Of a DNA stretch of 7,719 nt, positions 6,901-7,719 are shown piece by piece. Each line of letters opens with the position of its first letter. Position 1 is the first letter of the stretch. This stretch comes from Simkania sp. GTDB lineage: Bacteria > Chlamydiota > Chlamydiia > Chlamydiales > Simkaniaceae. The notes below the pieces were generated by a model, which saw nothing but the letters and a program-made list of their open reading frames with translations, searched no databases and was not told where the DNA came from. Both the position numbers and the translations under genes were made by a program. Location of the stretch: contig JANQSR010000013.1 of NCBI GenBank assembly GCA_028279205.1, positions 1 to 7,719 of the forward strand, in the 5' to 3' direction.

Positions 6901-7622
6901 AGCAACGCACGCTCTATAAAGAGGCTTATAATAGATCGCGGGATCAATTGATGAGGAGCATCGAGAAGCAAAGCGACCCCCTTCCCTATCTGCACATCTT
7001 TGCCCTGCTCAACACTCTCAAGCAAATCTGTAACCATCCCAGTCTCGTCTTGGATGATATTCGCAATTATAAAGAGCATCGGAGTGGCAAGTGGTCTCTT
7101 TTTGTTGAGCTTTTGAGTGAGACGAGAGCTAGTGGTCAGAAGTTGGTTTTCTTTACGCAGTACCTCGGTATGATGTCGATTGCTCAGCATTATCTCAAAG
7201 AGAATGGAATCGGTTATGCTTCGATCCGGGGTTCGACTAGAGATCGGAAGAAAGAGCTGGAGAGATTTCGAACCGATCCGATGTGTGAAGTTTTCGTTGC
7301 CTCTTTGAGAGCGGCCGGCACGGGGATCGATCTTACCGCAGGCTCTGTTGTCATCCATTATGATCGTTGGTGGAATCCCGCAGTCGAAAGGCAAGCAACC
7401 GATCGTGTCCATCGGATTGGACAAAATCGGGGTGTGCAAGTGTTTAAAATGGTGACAAATCACACAGTTGAAGAGCATATCGATCGTCTGATCCGCAGAA
7501 AGGTGCGACTTCTAGAAACCGTTTTAGACTATGATGATCAAGGGCTCATCAAGAGGCTGAGTCGCTCTGAGCTCTTCGATTTGATTAGCCAAATGAATCG
7601 GGATGTCTCTACCTATCTATAG
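3909..7622 (+). CDS. SWIM zinc-finger SNF2-family helicase/ATPase
   Basis: This is a Swi2/Snf2-type superfamily 2 DNA-dependent ATPase of about 1237 residues. A SWIM zinc finger lies near the start: Cys62-x-Cys64-x8-Cys73-x-His75. A long middle region follows with repeated ~90-residue units and probably corresponds to the bacterial SNF2-associated region. The helicase core begins at LRPYQ (765). It shows Walker A DDMGLGKT (790-797), motif Ia CPTSVLYHW, motif II DETQ (886-889, where DEAQ/DEAH is usual), motif III LTGTP (913-917) with ENQLTELK, motif IV near FFTQY (about 1081-1085), motif V AAGTGIDL (1135-1142), RWWNPAVERQA, and motif VI DRVHRIGQ (1165-1172). All catalytic motifs are intact. 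C. trachomatis has comparable Swi/Snf helicases (CT555, CT708, from memory). ATG 3909 is preferred over GTG 3903 because a weak GAAG at 3898-3901 is 7 nt upstream of it. It starts just after the ald remnant. The likely role is moving or remodelling nucleoprotein; the substrate is unknown. Confidence 0.93.
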   Translation: MTFPFKRNHRKRGELLITSKSVKSILFSEGTYQVKVFDPGLRETFCLFLQVDDEGELKDSFCTCEMGKEKGSCPHLAAAFLLINQQQEPLHRRFRHSFWNHLCFMAFKQLGADTGILKREEEIPSTYFSSGAENSFSIRVKTSKGKELLDEYLFERAIETEENSLKFSNLSSEELSLWKKGTPTQKLQYELSFWSDLAKWMFLKQLFLERYEIDFLEGDKGVPKKVRSLFADIEVEFSIAQDSWDLLIPSLKEVNSLLQVRDFRDIQIEKISYDPQSKEISIETLPPIKEQEIRSEGVKLGNWEFQSGRGFLPLETPPLLKQKVVKKDQIGELLSNHYEIVKKYLVGAFISREKISLSYLLDFDQKKGLHISCFAFQPGDLQEEGAAFFKPWVYLKDQGFFPLDNPLFDDFETVIPFEKMGNFISEYRLWLNRHEGFQIHLSGIEFNLVYRFDKQKVLRFESESHPLDGSDGFIDFGNWLYIKGKGFYKKLHARGFSKINTKTKVHLNEISDFIHANRDDLEQIKSFFNPNQPIEEGGLNIFIDSKKRICVEPEFVFSADYVGKKVHLLNDFTYVEGEGFSEIPQGARLPWRYQQPLIIEKGMESHFVAIELPKLKPLILEIDSRLTLPKNLKLRVKWLAKDRNQEGKKWIAHLFYESEFGEEPVGVIKDFFDEKQDYAATQIGLIFLSDPRFSYLSELSKERFSPSQERVTLTTLEWIRLNACEEIEKPGGDGEQDRQTRELIDQIDSFESDDLLQLDALKSRLRPYQEVGVKWLWSLYSYGLSGLLCDDMGLGKTHQAMGLIAAVYKLKEKALFFVVCPTSVLYHWEELLSSFLPSLKVVVFYGTQRMIADFHENASLLLTSYGTLRSEKEMIAEISFDVAIFDETQMAKNRQSQTHRALSMIKATTKIGLTGTPIENQLTELKALFDVILPGYLPPQKYFRDYFATPIEKYRDKKRAALLSKQIRPFVLRRKKSEVLHDLPEKIEEIARCELSDEQRTLYKEAYNRSRDQLMRSIEKQSDPLPYLHIFALLNTLKQICNHPSLVLDDIRNYKEHRSGKWSLFVELLSETRASGQKLVFFTQYLGMMSIAQHYLKENGIGYASIRGSTRDRKKELERFRTDPMCEVFVASLRAAGTGIDLTAGSVVIHYDRWWNPAVERQATDRVHRIGQNRGVQVFKMVTNHTVEEHIDRLIRRKVRLLETVLDYDDQGLIKRLSRSELFDLISQMNRDVSTYL
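4806..5648 (+). repeat. Protein-level repeat region in the helicase N-terminal half, about 90 residues per unit
   Basis: Four copies of a motif of the form [WF]-x-[YF]-x-x-x-x-GF recur: GNWEFQSGRGFLPLE (W303), PWVYLKDQGFFPLD (W392), GNWLYIKGKGFYKKL (W479) and NDFTYVEGEGFSEIP (F572). Spacings are 89, 87 and 93 residues. Between them, similar elements recur in the same order: an IGELLS/MGNFIS/ISDFIH-like segment, then a hydrophobic strand ending in FD-x-K-K/Q or ID-S-K-K. The DNA of the units is not alike, so the duplication is old. Confidence 0.6.
4855..4863 (+). repeat. Homopolymer run of nine C in the helicase gene
   Basis: Nine consecutive C bases encode Thr-Pro-Pro-Leu (residues 316-319). 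Loss of one C gives TAA three codons further on. Gain of one C shifts the frame to a TGA at 4964-4966. Either way the product would end at about 318-355 residues, before the helicase core. Confidence 0.9.
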
Positions 7623-7719
7623 AGCTTAAATCACTGATTGACTGATACATATTAACCAGGTTCTGGTTGTACTCTTTCTAGCTCACGTTTTCCCATTTTT
7701 AAGGAATTCTTAGCAACCT
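7623..7719 (+). other. Downstream region, no gene seen
   Basis: These 97 nt after the helicase stop contain a small hairpin (listed separately), a repeated ACTGAT (7633-7638 and 7641-7646, wait-free direct copies 2 nt apart) and an AAGGA at 7701-7705 with no start codon after it inside the window. I see no coding frame of note on either strand. Confidence 0.6.
7654..7668 (+). terminator. Weak hairpin that could end the operon transcript
   Basis: AACCAG, a 3-nt loop GTT, and CTGGTT form a perfect 6-bp stem starting 32 nt after the helicase stop. Only about half the pairs are G-C and no T-run follows directly (the next bases are GTACTCTTTC), so it is not a canonical rho-independent terminator. 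Confidence 0.3.

Noticed and set aside
6894..7478. Minus-strand 194-codon ORF
   Set aside because: It lies wholly antisense to conserved helicase motifs V and VI, so its openness follows from the codons of the real gene; no recognisable motifs.
7638..7643. TTGACT as a -35 box for a downstream gene
   Set aside because: No -10-like hexamer lies at 16-18 bp spacing.

Overview
The window most likely comes from a member of the Chlamydiae, probably an environmental, amoeba-associated (Parachlamydiales-type) species. The evidence is gene order and protein character. A long-form serine hydroxymethyltransferase (GlyA), a ClpP1-like protease subunit and a short diaminopimelate epimerase (DapF) follow one another in the order I recall from Chlamydia trachomatis (CT432-CT431-CT430). 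The GlyA carries the insertion seen in chlamydial SHMTs, and the ClpP has the chlamydial ClpP1 signature around its active site. I made this assignment from memory of the families, not from a search.

Layout. Positions 1-551 hold two probable small genes on the minus strand. One is a 100-codon ORF with a CxxC...CxxC zinc-ribbon pattern. The other is an ORF with a hydrophobic N-terminus that runs off the left edge. They share a reading frame and are separated by a single TAA. Positions 552-710 form a short divergent intergenic region with a plausible promoter and a perfect Shine-Dalgarno for glyA. From 711 to 7622 all genes are on the plus strand and tightly packed, so they look like one transcription unit: glyA, clpP (overlaps glyA by 23 nt), dapF (ATGA overlap with clpP), a collapsed alanine dehydrogenase remnant (6 nt after dapF), and a SWIM-zinc-finger SNF2-family helicase of about 1237 residues. 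The last 97 nt hold only a weak hairpin.

Biology. GlyA supplies glycine and one-carbon units. DapF makes meso-diaminopimelate for peptidoglycan, and its C. trachomatis counterpart also racemises glutamate. ClpP1 is a proteolytic subunit. The SNF2 protein is a DNA-dependent ATPase, probably acting on nucleoprotein. No single pathway links all of these; the cluster looks like a conserved housekeeping operon followed by a decayed gene and a helicase.

Most notable points: (1) the ald remnant is an in-frame fusion of the first ~65 and last ~20 residues of alanine dehydrogenase, with all catalytic residues lost and a 12-bp tandem repeat expanded near its start; (2) the SNF2 gene contains a run of nine C residues at which slippage either way would cut the protein off before the helicase core; (3) the helicase N-terminal half contains four previously unremarked-looking ~90-residue repeat units. 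I found no CRISPR array, transposon, tRNA or rRNA, and nothing that makes a convincing wholly new system.
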